A stretch of 64,000 nt of DNA, taken from CAVSJO01 sp963728445 (GTDB lineage: Bacteria; Gemmatimonadota; Gemmatimonadetes; Longimicrobiales; RSA9). Below are positions 1 to 8,660 of the stretch, piece by piece. A model generated the notes under the pieces. It did no database searches. It saw only the letters and a list, made by a program, of their open reading frames with translations, and had not been told where the DNA came from. Where the stretch lies: NCBI GenBank assembly GCA_963728445.1, contig CAVSJO010000004.1:372001-436000 (forward strand). The letters run 5' to 3'. Each line of letters opens with the position of its first letter. Positions within the stretch are counted from its first letter, which is position 1. The translations under genes were made by a program, and so were the position numbers.

Positions 1-1593
1 CGTCGACGGAAGCGTCCACCGCTCGAGCCCGGGATCGAGCAGGAGCCTGAACGCGACGGGCGCCAGCCGGGGATCCAGCTCGAGAGCGCGGGCGTTCTCT
101 CGCGCCGCCTCCTCGTAGTCGCCCATACGGGCATGGGCCAGGGCGAAGACGCAGCGCGCGTCGGCGCGATCCGGCGCCAGCTCCACCGCCCGCGCCAGCG
201 CGTGGCGTGCCTCTTCCGTCTCGCCCGCGTCCAGGAGCGCGGACCCGAGCACCGCCCAGCCGGATGCCGAGGTCGGGTCCGCGTCGATGGCCCTCCGACT
301 CGCGTTCACCGCGTCCCGCAGCCGTCCGGCCCTCGTCTCCATCAGCGCCAGGTTGCTCCACGCCTCGGCGCTCACGTCCGATCCCGCGATGGCCTCCCGG
401 AACGCGTTCGACGCCCCGTCCGGATCCCCGATCTCGTGCAGCAGCACGGCCAGGTTGTTCCAGGCCGCGGCGCAGTCACTGTCGAGCTCGATCGCCCGCA
501 GGTAGGCCGCCTCGGCCCCCGTCCGGTCCCCCAGGAGGTGCGCGGCCACGCCTCGCTCGTTCGCCAGCTTCGCGCTGCGCGGGTCGACGGCGGCCAGCTC
601 CTCGTACAGGGCCGCGGCCGCCGCCGTCCGGCCGGCCACGAGAAGCAGCTCCGCCTGCGCCTCGCGCACCGCCGTCGGCTCCTCCGCCCGCGCCTCCGCC
701 AGCCCGAGCTCCCGCTCCGCCTCGTCGAACAGCCCCCGCGCCCGCAACGAGCGTCCGAGCTCGAGATGCGCCGGCGACGCCTGCACGCCTTCGATGTCCT
801 CGAGGACCAGGGGCACGTCCGTGGCGACGTCGGCACCGGCCGCGCGTCCACTCCCGCCACCCTCTCCCGCCAGCCGCGCCCGTGCGGCCGTGAGGGCCGG
901 GTCCAGCGCGACGGCCCGGGCCAGCGCCCTCCGGGCTTCGTCCGGCTTGCCCGTCACGGCCAGCGCGTCGGCGAGGTGGAGATGGGCGACGGCGTCGTCC
1001 GGGTTCGCTGCGACCACCCGCTGTAGCTCCTCCACCGCGCCCGCCGCGTCCCCCTGATTCCGCAGCGCCCGTGCGATGAGCATCCGCAGAGACGCGTCCT
1101 CGGGGAACTCGGCGGCCAGCGACCACAGCTCGGTGGCCGCCGCCCCGGCGTCCCCCGTGCCGAGGTACGCCCGGGCGAGCCGGGCGCGGGCTTCACGGTC
1201 CCCGGGCGCGGCGCGGAGCCGTTCTCTCAGATCCGCGAGCACCGACTCGATGTAGCCCGTCCGGAAGTACGCGGTTTCGAGGTTCCGCCTCGCCGCGTCG
1301 AGTCCTGGATCGAGGCGGATTGCCTCCTCGAAGGTCTCGATGGCGTCCTCGACGAGCCCCTGCCGGAAGTACACGACGCCCAGGTTGTTGCGGGCGCACG
1401 CGTCGCCGGGCGGAATTCGCCGCGCGAGCGAGTGGAGGACCCGGAGATCGCGGCCGGATCGCGAGGAAGGCGCGGCCGCGACGTCGCCCGGACCGGGCGC
1501 AGGAGGCGCCGCCGAGGCGAGTGGGGAGGCCCATTCGGAGCGGAGGCGCGCTCGGTCGCCGGACGCTTCCGCAGCGAAGGTCTCGGGCTGCAT
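1..1593 (-). CDS. TPR-repeat protein, C-terminus cut by the window edge
   Basis: 531 codons are open from the ATG at 1593 to the window edge with no stop, so the gene is partial. The start is supported by AGGAAG just upstream. After about 60 low-complexity N-terminal residues, at least eight tetratricopeptide-like units follow. They are recognisable by repeated A-x-x-x-L/Y-x-x-A-I/V-E-L-D-P patterns such as EEAIRLDPGLDAA, RAIELDSDCAAAWNNLA and RAVELAPDRADARCVFALAHA. No signal peptide or enzymatic domain is visible. TPR arrays mediate protein-protein contacts, and partners cannot be inferred here. It follows rluD on the same strand but has its own promoter-like sequence, so it is probably a separate unit. 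Confidence 0.75.
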   Translation of the reverse strand, partial: MQPETFAAEASGDRARLRSEWASPLASAAPPAPGPGDVAAAPSSRSGRDLRVLHSLARRIPPGDACARNNLGVVYFRQGLVEDAIETFEEAIRLDPGLDAARRNLETAYFRTGYIESVLADLRERLRAAPGDREARARLARAYLGTGDAGAAATELWSLAAEFPEDASLRMLIARALRNQGDAAGAVEELQRVVAANPDDAVAHLHLADALAVTGKPDEARRALARAVALDPALTAARARLAGEGGGSGRAAGADVATDVPLVLEDIEGVQASPAHLELGRSLRARGLFDEAERELGLAEARAEEPTAVREAQAELLLVAGRTAAAAALYEELAAVDPRSAKLANERGVAAHLLGDRTGAEAAYLRAIELDSDCAAAWNNLAVLLHEIGDPDGASNAFREAIAGSDVSAEAWSNLALMETRAGRLRDAVNASRRAIDADPTSASGWAVLGSALLDAGETEEARHALARAVELAPDRADARCVFALAHARMGDYEEAARENARALELDPRLAPVAFRLLLDPGLERWTLPST

Positions 1594-1629
1594 CTCCCTT
1601 CCTGTGCAGGGTGTCGAGTGGGCGGGTTG

Positions 1630-1659
1630 AAGATACCCCGCGCGGCTCGGCGGGGTCAA
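1630..1659 (-). promoter_or_regulatory. sigma70-type promoter for the TPR gene
   Basis: On the minus strand, TTGACC and TATCTT are separated by 18 bp, about 37 bp before the ATG at 1593. It lies in the 94-bp gap after rluD. Found by reading only. Confidence 0.5.
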
Positions 1660-1687
1660 CAGCAGGTAGGGCCTGAGCGAAGGCCCG

Positions 1688-2683
1688 TCAGGCCGGATCT
1701 TCGGCCGGTCCCGACGTCTCCCGGGCCCACTTCGCTGCCTCCGCGAGGTCGGGCGGGAGACGGCTCTCGAAGCGGAGGGCCTCTCCGGTTCGGGGGTGCT
1801 CGAAGCGAAGCACCCAGGCGTGCAGGAACTGCCGGGAGACGCGCCGCTCGAGGTCCCGCGCCCAGACCTGATCCGGCCCGCTGATCCCCTTCGCCCCACC
1901 GCCGCCGTAGACCGGATCGCCGACGACCGGATGGCCAACGTGTGCGAGGTGCACGCGGATCTGGTGGGTGCGTCCCGTCTCCAGCCGCGCCGCGAGCAGG
2001 TCCGCGGCGCGCCACCGCTCCAGACGCCGGAAGCGGGTCACGGCGCGCCGACCTCCCTCCCGCACGCTCATCTTCTGACGATCCGAGCGCGAGCGGCCGA
2101 TCGGCCCGCCCACCGTGCGTGTCTCCTCCTCGAGGTGCCCCCACGCGGCGACGAGGTAGACGCGCTTCACGTCCCGGCGCTTCAGGGCATCCGAGAGCGT
2201 CCGGTGCGCGGCGTCGTTCTTGGCGACGACGAGGAGCCCCGACGTGTCCTTGTCGAGCCGGTGCACGATGCCCGGGCGCAGGACCCCGCCGATGCCCGAC
2301 AGGTCGTCGACGTGGTGGAGCAGCGCGTTCACCATCGTGCCGGTCCGGTGTCCCGGGGCGGGATGAACCACGAGCCCGGCGGGCTTGTCCACGACGAGCA
2401 GGTCCTCGTCCTCGTACACGATGGGAAGGGGGATCGCTTCGGGCTCCGCGCCGGACGGCTCGGGCGGCGGCAGTGTGACGACGACCGTGTCCCCCGCCGA
2501 CGTCTTCTCGCTCTTGCGCGGCACGCGGTCGTTCAGGCGGACGTGCCCCTCACCGACGAGCTGCGCGATGCGGGCGCGGGAGAGATCCGGAATGGCTCCG
2601 GCGAGCCACCGGTCGAGGCGCTCGCCGGCGTCCTCCGGTGCTACGGTCAGGATCCGGCGATCGGAGGATTCAGGCGTCGACAT
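1688..2683 (-). CDS. rluD: RluD-family 23S rRNA pseudouridine synthase
   Basis: A 331-residue protein. An N-terminal S4 RNA-binding segment (roughly residues 18-75, ERLDRWLAGAIPDLSRARIAQLV) is followed by the pseudouridine synthase fold. The catalytic motif HRLDKDTSGLLVVAK carries the aspartate nucleophile, and the later GRTHQIRVHLAHVGHPVVGD block is typical of RluA/RluC/RluD enzymes. The family isomerises specific uridines in helix 69 of 23S rRNA (RluD) or related sites, so exact positional specificity is inferred. The ATG at 2683 was chosen because the frame upstream lies inside lspA and has no S4 homology. It overlaps the end of lspA by 14 bp, so it is probably translated in the ileS-lspA-rluD operon. 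Confidence 0.9.
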   Translation of the reverse strand: MSTPESSDRRILTVAPEDAGERLDRWLAGAIPDLSRARIAQLVGEGHVRLNDRVPRKSEKTSAGDTVVVTLPPPEPSGAEPEAIPLPIVYEDEDLLVVDKPAGLVVHPAPGHRTGTMVNALLHHVDDLSGIGGVLRPGIVHRLDKDTSGLLVVAKNDAAHRTLSDALKRRDVKRVYLVAAWGHLEEETRTVGGPIGRSRSDRQKMSVREGGRRAVTRFRRLERWRAADLLAARLETGRTHQIRVHLAHVGHPVVGDPVYGGGGAKGISGPDQVWARDLERRVSRQFLHAWVLRFEHPRTGEALRFESRLPPDLAEAAKWARETSGPAEDPA

Positions 2684-3203
2684 CCGGCCCGGGCTCCTCC
2701 CGCCACAGCGAGAGGGCGAGCAGCACGGCGCCGACCGTGACCGCCACGTCGGCGATGTTGAAGACCGGCCAGCGCAGCGTGCCGATCCCGACGTCCACGA
2801 AGTCCACCACGCCGTGCACGGAGCGGATCCGGTCCGCCAGGTTGCCCAGCGCCCCGCCACAGATCAGCGCGATGGCACCGAGCCGGATGCGGTCTGCCGC
2901 GGGCGTGTACCAGTACATGGCCGCGAGGGCGCCGAGCGCCACGAGCGAGAGGACGAGGAAGATGCCCCTGCTGTACGGACCGAGGTGGATGCCGAAGGCG
3001 GCACCCGGATTGTAGATGTACGTCAGCCGTACGTAGGTGCCGACGACGTCCGTCTGCTGGTACAGGCTGAACGTGCGCTGGACGAGGACCTTCGTGACGA
3101 AGTCCGCCGCCACCACGACGCCGACGATCGCGAGGAGGAGGACCCCCTTCCGCGCATTCCACGTTCCGCTGGCCTCACGCTGCGCCACAGTCGCTTCCGA
3201 CAC
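2670..3203 (-). CDS. lspA: Lipoprotein signal peptidase (signal peptidase II)
   Basis: A 177-residue inner-membrane aspartyl protease that cleaves the signal peptide of lipid-modified prolipoproteins. Four transmembrane segments can be read (about 16-36, 85-105, 111-125 and 153-170). The family motifs GNLADR, VVDF and FNIAD are present; D134 and D152 match the catalytic pair. A GTG start at 3203 was chosen: it has AAAGGA nine bases upstream and there is no ATG between it and the ileS stop 35 bp away. The order ileS-lspA-rluD is common in bacteria. Substrates in this window would include the lipoproteins at 52018 and 55824. Confidence 0.93.
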   Translation of the reverse strand: MSEATVAQREASGTWNARKGVLLLAIVGVVVAADFVTKVLVQRTFSLYQQTDVVGTYVRLTYIYNPGAAFGIHLGPYSRGIFLVLSLVALGALAAMYWYTPAADRIRLGAIALICGGALGNLADRIRSVHGVVDFVDVGIGTLRWPVFNIADVAVTVGAVLLALSLWREEPGPDVDA

Positions 3204-3237
3204 CTGGTTCGTTCCTTTCGGCGGCCGTCGCCGCGCC

Positions 3238-6200
3238 TCAGACCACCTGCAGACCGATGCGCACGGCCATGCCGTCCACCTCGACCTCCCGCACCGTACC
3301 GTACGATCCTTTTGCGACTTCCGTTCCGATCTCCATCCGCCGCGCCAGCACTTCCCCGGCGATGTAGTCCCTGTGCCGCTCCGCGGCGGCGCGGACGCCG
3401 TCGTCCCCCGCAATCGCGAGGGCGATCCGGTCCTGCACCTCGAACCCCGCATCACGGCGCAGACGCTGCACGCGGCTCACGATCTCCCGGGCGAGCCCCT
3501 CCAGCCGCAGCTCCTCGTCCAGCTCCGGATCGAGGGCGAGGGTATACCCCTCGTCCGTCTCGACGATCAGGTCGCCCCGTGCCTCCTGCCGGATCTCGAC
3601 GTCCTCCGGCGACAGAACCACGGCTTCACCGTCCAGCTCGACCGTGATTGATTCGCCCTGCCGTGCCGCGGCCACCCGGTCCGACGGCAGCGCACGGATC
3701 GCCGCCGCCGCTTCCTTCATGCGCGGGCCGAGGCGCGGCCCGAGCGTGCGGAAGTTGGGGTGCGCCTGGAACGACACCAGGTCGGAGGCCGCCCCCAGGA
3801 ACTCGACATCCTTCACGTTCAGCTCGTCCTTCAGGATGTCGAGCACCTCCGGCCGGAGCGCGCGCGCCCGCGGCGGGACGGCGAATACGCGCCGGAGCGG
3901 CTGCCGGACCCGGATGCGGGCCTGTTCTCGGGCCGCCCTTCCAAGGCGGGAGAGCACCCGCACGGCCTCCATCTCCGCCTCGAGCGCCTCGTCACGGGCG
4001 ACGCCGCCAGATGCCGGGAACCCGGCTAGATGCACGCTGCGGCCGCCCGTCAGCGCACGATGCAGCCAGTCGGCGGTGAACGGCGTGACGGGCCCAAGCA
4101 GCCGCGCCGTCGTGGCGAGCACCCGGTGCAGCGTGCGGAACGCCGAGCGGGCGTCCGCCGCGTCGAGCGTCCCCCAGAAACGGTCGCGACCCCTGCGCAC
4201 GTACCAGTTTGAGACGTCGTCGACGATGAAGTCGGCGACGGACCGGTACGCCCGCGTCACGTCGTACGCCTCGAGGTCCACGGTCACGGACGTCACGAGC
4301 CCGTCCAGTCGCGACAGGATCCAGCGGTCCAGCACCGGCAGCTCGTCTTCCGGCGGCGGCCCCTCGCTGGCCCCGTTCCCGTCGCCGTCTCCGTCGTCCG
4401 GCTCGAATCCTTCCAGATTCGCGTAGAGCGCAAAGAACCGGTACGTGTTCGACAGCGTGTCGAAGACGCGCCGCGCCGCCTCGCCCAGAGCGTCCGCGTC
4501 GAATCGCTTCGGCACCCACGGCTGGCTGGCCGTGATGAAGTACCAGCGGATGGCGTCGGCGCCGAACCGGCCCAGGGCGTCCCACGGATCGACCGCGTTG
4601 CCCCGGGACTTCGACATCTTCTGCCCGCTCGCGTCCAGCACCAGGTCGTTCACGATGACGTTCCGGTACGCCGGCCCGAGGTCGAGCATCGTGGCGATGG
4701 CGAGGAGCGAATAGAACCAGCCCCGCGTCTGGTCGACGCCCTCGCAGATGTAGTCCGCAGGGAAGTGCCGCGCCCACGCGTCCTCGTTCTCGAACGGGTA
4801 GTGCCACTGGGCGTACGGCATGCTTCCCGAGTCGAACCAGACATCGACAACCTCGGGCGTACGCCGCATCGTGGCGCCGCACTCGGAGCACGTCCACGTC
4901 AGCTCGTCGATCCACGGCTTGTGGGGATCGAAGTCTTCGGGCAGGCCTCCGGCCTTCTCCGCCAGCTCCGCCAGCGACCCGATCACGTCCCGGTGGGCCG
5001 GGTCCGATTCGCAGACCCAGATGGGCAGCGGCGTGCCCCAGTACCGCTCGCGCGACAGCGCCCAGTCCACGTTGCCCGCCAGCCATTCACCCATGCGCCC
5101 GGACCCGACCTCCGGCGGATGCCAGTCGATCGCGGCGTTGTTGGCGAGCATCTGCTCCCGGAACGCCGTGGTGCGCGCGTACCAGGAGTCCCGCGCCAGG
5201 TAGATGAGCGGGCTCTCGCAGCGCCAGCAGTGCGGGTAGCTGTGCCGGATCCGCCCCTTTCGCCAGAGCAGGCCCCCGGCCTCCAGCGCGTCGAGCAGAA
5301 CGTCGTCGGCGTCCTTCACCCACATCCCGCCGACCAGCGGAATCGAGGCCTCGAAGCGACCGGCATCATCGATGGGGCGCAGCATTGGGAGGTCGTGCTC
5401 CTGGCCCGCCGCGAAGTCGTCGGCCCCGAACGCGGGCGCCAGGTGCACGATGCCCGTGCCGTCGTCCGCCGTGACGAACTCGCCCGGGATCACGCGCCAC
5501 GCGCGCTGGGCCTCACCCGCGTCCACCGCCACCACGTCCAGCGGGCGCCGGTAGCGCAGCCCGATCAGGTCCGACGCGGCGAGCCGTTCGGTGATCCGGG
5601 CGTCGTCGCCGAACAGCGCCGCGACCCGTGCCTCGGCCACGATCAGGCGCCGCCCCTCGTGCTCCACTTCCGCGTACGGGAGATCCGGATGGACCGCGAG
5701 GGCGACGTTTGACGGGACGGTCCACGGCGTCGTCGTCCAGACGAGGAAGTGCCGGCCGTCCGGCTCGCCATCCGCACCGAGCACCGGCGCCAGGAAGTAG
5801 AGGGACGGGTCCTCCACGTCCTGATAGCCCTGCGCCACCTCGTGGGAAGACAGCGCCGTGCCGCAGCGCGGGCAGTATGCGACGCTCTTGTAGCCGCGGT
5901 AGATGAGGTCCTTCTCGGCCAGTCGCTTGAGGACCCACCACACGCTCTCGATGTACTCCGTCGCGAACGTGATGTAGGGACGGGAGTAGTCGAGCCAGTA
6001 GCCGATGCGCTCGGAAAGCCGCTCCCACTCCTCCTTGTACGTGAAGACCGATTCCCGGCACACCTCGTTGAAACGGGCGACGCCGACTTCCTCGATCTCC
6101 TTCTTGCCGCTGATGCCCAGCTTCTTCTCGGCCTCGATCTCCACCGGCAGGCCGTGGGTGTCCCAACCGGCGATGCGCGTCACGTGACGGCCCTGCATCG

Positions 6201-6414
6201 CCCGGAACCGACACACGACGTCCTTCAGCGTCCGACTCAGGACGTGATGGATGCCGGGCCGCCCGTTCGCCGTCGGCGGGCCCTCATAGAAGACGAACTC
6301 CGGTGCGCCTTCCGTCGCCGCCAGCGTTCTGCGGAAGAGGTCCTCGCGCCGCCACTGCTCGAGGACCTCATCCTCGAGGGCGGTCGTGTCCTCCGGAAAT
6401 TCGGGATACGTCAT
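3238..6414 (-). CDS. ileS: Isoleucyl-tRNA synthetase, IleS2 (eukaryote-like) type
   Basis: 1058 residues, normal for the long form. The class I signatures are in place: PTANGRPGIHH at residues 47-57 (HIGH site) and KMSKS starting at K599. The CP1 editing domain lies between, including GWDTHGLPVE upstream of it and CPRCGTALSSHEVAQGY. A second CxxC follows in the CSECGATM segment. The C-terminal anticodon-binding part carries the long extension ending in a beta-rich tail (LIVETDEGYTLALDPELDEELRLEGLAREIV). This architecture is that of IleS2 enzymes, which as a family tend to be less sensitive to mupirocin; resistance here is inference. It lies 16 bp after the phosphorylase gene and 35 bp before lspA. 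Confidence 0.96.
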   Translation of the reverse strand: MTYPEFPEDTTALEDEVLEQWRREDLFRRTLAATEGAPEFVFYEGPPTANGRPGIHHVLSRTLKDVVCRFRAMQGRHVTRIAGWDTHGLPVEIEAEKKLGISGKKEIEEVGVARFNEVCRESVFTYKEEWERLSERIGYWLDYSRPYITFATEYIESVWWVLKRLAEKDLIYRGYKSVAYCPRCGTALSSHEVAQGYQDVEDPSLYFLAPVLGADGEPDGRHFLVWTTTPWTVPSNVALAVHPDLPYAEVEHEGRRLIVAEARVAALFGDDARITERLAASDLIGLRYRRPLDVVAVDAGEAQRAWRVIPGEFVTADDGTGIVHLAPAFGADDFAAGQEHDLPMLRPIDDAGRFEASIPLVGGMWVKDADDVLLDALEAGGLLWRKGRIRHSYPHCWRCESPLIYLARDSWYARTTAFREQMLANNAAIDWHPPEVGSGRMGEWLAGNVDWALSRERYWGTPLPIWVCESDPAHRDVIGSLAELAEKAGGLPEDFDPHKPWIDELTWTCSECGATMRRTPEVVDVWFDSGSMPYAQWHYPFENEDAWARHFPADYICEGVDQTRGWFYSLLAIATMLDLGPAYRNVIVNDLVLDASGQKMSKSRGNAVDPWDALGRFGADAIRWYFITASQPWVPKRFDADALGEAARRVFDTLSNTYRFFALYANLEGFEPDDGDGDGNGASEGPPPEDELPVLDRWILSRLDGLVTSVTVDLEAYDVTRAYRSVADFIVDDVSNWYVRRGRDRFWGTLDAADARSAFRTLHRVLATTARLLGPVTPFTADWLHRALTGGRSVHLAGFPASGGVARDEALEAEMEAVRVLSRLGRAAREQARIRVRQPLRRVFAVPPRARALRPEVLDILKDELNVKDVEFLGAASDLVSFQAHPNFRTLGPRLGPRMKEAAAAIRALPSDRVAAARQGESITVELDGEAVVLSPEDVEIRQEARGDLIVETDEGYTLALDPELDEELRLEGLAREIVSRVQRLRRDAGFEVQDRIALAIAGDDGVRAAAERHRDYIAGEVLARRMEIGTEVAKGSYGTVREVEVDGMAVRIGLQVV

Positions 6415-6430
6415 CTCGTCCGATGTCTCG

Positions 6431-7240
6431 TCAGATGCGGGGCAGCAGCGCTGCCACGAGGCGAGTGAGGGCCGGCTCGGCGCCCGCCGCCACGCGGATG
6501 ATGGTCTCGATGTCGGCGGGCTCCAGCGCGTCCGGGAGGCAGGCGTCCGTGATGATGCTCAGACCCAGGACGCGCATGCCCATGTGGCGGGCCACGATCA
6601 CCTCCGGCACCGTGCTCATCCCGACGACGTCCGCGCCGAACCCACGGAGCATGCGATACTCCGCCCGCGTCTCCAGATTCGGGCCGGTAACGGCCGCGTA
6701 GACCCCTCGCCGCAGCGGCACTCCGATCTCCAGCGCGATCCGCTCGGTCAGGGCCGCGAGCTCCCGGTCGTACGGTGCCGAGAGGTCCGGGAACCGGGGG
6801 CCCAGCTCGTCCAGGTTCTCCCCCACCAGCGGGTTCTCGCCCAGCAGGTTCAGGTGATCGTCGATCAGCATGACGTCCCCCGGCGCCCAGAGCGGATTCA
6901 TGCCGCCGCACGCATTCGAGACGACCAGCGTCTCCGCCCCCAGTACGCGCAGCACTCGCACCGGCAAGGTCACCTGCTGCGCCGTGTACCCCTCGTAGAG
7001 GTGGAAGCGTCCCTGGAGCGCCGCCACCCGGCGCCCGGACAGCCGTCCCATCAGCAGCCTGCCCGTGTGACTCTCGACCGTCGAGAGCGGGAACCCGGGG
7101 ATCTCCTCGTACGGGATCGAGGCCTCCACCTCGATGGCGTCCGCGAGCTGACCGAGCCCCGTCCCGAGCACGATCGCCACCTCCGGACGAAGCTGGGTAC
7201 GGGCCACGACCGACTCCGCGGCACGGCGCACGGCCTCCAT
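6431..7240 (-). CDS. Purine nucleoside phosphorylase (PNP class I, trimeric type)
   Basis: 269 residues from the ATG at 7240. It cleaves purine nucleosides with phosphate to base plus ribose-1-phosphate. Diagnostic blocks are LGTGLG near residue 24, ESHTGRLLMG, LQGRFHLYEGY, VSNACGGMNPLWAPGDVM, GPNLETRAEYRMLRGFGADVVGMSTVPEV and the closing ITDAC segment. The start is uncertain: a TTG at 7285 would overlap the divIVA stop, has GAGG about ten bases upstream and would add 15 residues. The ATG gives the usual distance to LGTGLG and was chosen. A continuous frame upstream runs through divIVA and yggS in another phase and is not part of this protein. It pairs functionally with hpt at 15014 in purine salvage. 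Confidence 0.9.
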   Translation of the reverse strand: MEAVRRAAESVVARTQLRPEVAIVLGTGLGQLADAIEVEASIPYEEIPGFPLSTVESHTGRLLMGRLSGRRVAALQGRFHLYEGYTAQQVTLPVRVLRVLGAETLVVSNACGGMNPLWAPGDVMLIDDHLNLLGENPLVGENLDELGPRFPDLSAPYDRELAALTERIALEIGVPLRRGVYAAVTGPNLETRAEYRMLRGFGADVVGMSTVPEVIVARHMGMRVLGLSIITDACLPDALEPADIETIIRVAAGAEPALTRLVAALLPRI

Positions 7241-7281
7241 CACCGCCGCCGCCGGTGTGTCCGGCCCCAGCGCGGCCGTCG

Positions 7282-7857
7282 TCAATCGCCCGACACCTCG
7301 GCTGACTCGGGCACGTCCTCCGGCGCCGTCGTCTTTGCCGCCCCGGTGGTCCCGGGCGCCTCGGCGGTTCCGGACGCCTCGTTCGTCGCGGACGCCTCGG
7401 CCGTTCCGGCGAGGACCGAGAGCTCCCGGATCTCCCGCTCCAGGAAGGCCCGGTACGCCTCCGCGAACTGTTCCTTCCGGGCCGCCAGCCTGCGGATCGC
7501 CGCCTCCTCCCGCTCGACCGCACGGGCAGCCTCGCGGCGCATCCGCTCTGCGTCGGCCTCCGCCTCCCGGCGGACCAGCTCCGCATCCTTCTCCGCACGC
7601 CGTCGCACGTCGTCCCGGACTTCCTGCGCCGAGACGAGCGCCTCCGTCATGGCCTGGTCCCGGCGCCGGTACTCCTCGAGCTGCGACTCCGCCCGCTCCA
7701 GTCGGTCGGCCCGCTCCGCCGACTGCCGGACGACTTCCTCGAGCCGGTCCGCGACCAGCTCCAGGAACTGGTCGACCAGCTCCGGATCGTAGCCCCGCAC
7801 CGCGCGGCGGAAGTCGCCCTTCTTCTTGCGAACGTCGATGGGCGTCAGGTCGATCAT
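7282..7857 (-). CDS. divIVA: DivIVA-domain coiled-coil protein
   Basis: 191 residues. The N-terminal 45 residues match the DivIVA membrane-binding domain pattern (LTPIDVRKKKGDFRRAVRGYDPELVDQFLELV). A long charged coiled coil follows (about 40-150, heptads rich in E, R and A). The tail is a low-complexity A/T/E/S region with repeated ASGTAEA-like units, probably disordered. DivIVA-like proteins sense negative membrane curvature at poles and septa and recruit partners; in this organism the role is inferred. The ATG overlaps the yggS stop as ATGA, so translation is coupled. Placement next to yggS is the classic yggS/ylm-divIVA-ileS arrangement known from Gram-positives, retained here in a diderm-type genome. 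Confidence 0.87.
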   Translation of the reverse strand: MIDLTPIDVRKKKGDFRRAVRGYDPELVDQFLELVADRLEEVVRQSAERADRLERAESQLEEYRRRDQAMTEALVSAQEVRDDVRRRAEKDAELVRREAEADAERMRREAARAVEREEAAIRRLAARKEQFAEAYRAFLEREIRELSVLAGTAEASATNEASGTAEAPGTTGAAKTTAPEDVPESAEVSGD

Positions 7858-8546
7858 GAGGGGCGCTCTCCGAACAGGACCGTTCCCAGCCTGACCATGG
7901 TGCTACCCTCCTCCACGGCGATCTCGAAGTCGTTCGACATTCCCATCGACAGATGACGCGCCTCAAAGCCCTCCACCTCGCGGCCGCAGCGCTCGAACAG
8001 GCCACGGGCCCGGCGGAACGTGGCGCGAAGCGTCGGTTCGTCCTCCGTGAGCGGCGCCATGGTCATGAGCCCCTCGACCCGAAGGCCCGGCAGCGCCACG
8101 ATCGAGCGCACGGTCGCCACCACGTCGTCCTCGAACCCGCCCTTGCTGTCCTCGCCCGACGTGTTCACCTGGACGAGCCCCCGGACGTCCGTGCCCGCCC
8201 GCCCCGCCTCCTTCGAGAGCTCCCGGGCCAGCCGGAGCGAATCGACCGAGTGGATCAGGTCGAACAGCGGAAGGGCCTGCCGGACCTTGTTGCGCTGAAG
8301 GTGACCGATCAGGTGCCACGCGACCGCGTTCCGCCCCACCGACTCGACCTTCGACTGCAGCTCCTGGACGCGGTTCTCACCGCACGTTCCCAGTCCCACC
8401 GCGATCGCCGCCTTCACCGCGTCCACGGGGTGCCCTTTCGTCACCGCGACGAGGGTCACGTCTCCTGCGCGCCCCGCGCGCTCCTGCGCGGCCGCGATCC
8501 GCTCGCGCACCCGCGGCAACGACTGCTTCAGCGTTTCTTCGTACAT
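7854..8546 (-). CDS. yggS: YggS-family PLP-binding protein (PLP homeostasis)
   Basis: 230 residues, the usual size. The PLP-binding lysine is K37 in VAVTKGHP, and the family signatures GENRVQELQSK, WHLIGHLQRNKVR, VNTSGEDSKGGF and LSMGMSNDFEIAVEEGSTMVRLGTVLFGER are all visible. These proteins bind pyridoxal phosphate without known enzymatic turnover and buffer vitamin B6 and amino-acid pools. No Shine-Dalgarno sequence precedes the ATG. Instead a strong promoter at 8556-8584 places the transcription start at or within about three bases of the ATG, which suggests a leaderless message. It is the first gene of the yggS-divIVA-pnp-ileS-lspA-rluD run. Confidence 0.93.
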   Translation of the reverse strand: MYEETLKQSLPRVRERIAAAQERAGRAGDVTLVAVTKGHPVDAVKAAIAVGLGTCGENRVQELQSKVESVGRNAVAWHLIGHLQRNKVRQALPLFDLIHSVDSLRLARELSKEAGRAGTDVRGLVQVNTSGEDSKGGFEDDVVATVRSIVALPGLRVEGLMTMAPLTEDEPTLRATFRRARGLFERCGREVEGFEARHLSMGMSNDFEIAVEEGSTMVRLGTVLFGERPS

Positions 8547-8555
8547 GGAGCCGTA

Positions 8556-8584
8556 ATTGTATCCCGGGGGCCCGGCCCGATCAA
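8556..8584 (-). promoter_or_regulatory. Strong sigma70-type promoter for the yggS operon
   Basis: On the minus strand, TTGATC and TACAAT are separated by exactly 17 bp. Only nine bases lie between the -10 hexamer and the yggS ATG, so transcription should begin at or just before the start codon. The -35 element sits immediately beyond the tonB terminator. Confidence 0.7.
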
Positions 8585-8605
8585 TCGTGACGGCCGGAGG
8601 ACAAG

Positions 8606-8635
8606 AAAAAGGCGCCCGGCAACTCGCCGGGCGCC
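8606..8635 (-). terminator. Rho-independent terminator after tonB
   Basis: A perfect 10-bp stem (GGCGCCCGGC with its complement), a 5-base loop, then TTTTTC on the minus strand. It starts 25 bp after the tonB stop and separates the tol/ton operon from yggS. Confidence 0.9.
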
Positions 8636-8660
8636 TGGTTCGTCGCGGATCGCGCGATCG

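Noticed and set aside
6431..8005. A longer phosphorylase reading through the divIVA and yggS regions.
   Set aside because: The upstream part is arginine/glycine-rich out-of-phase sequence; the phosphorylase fold begins near 7240.
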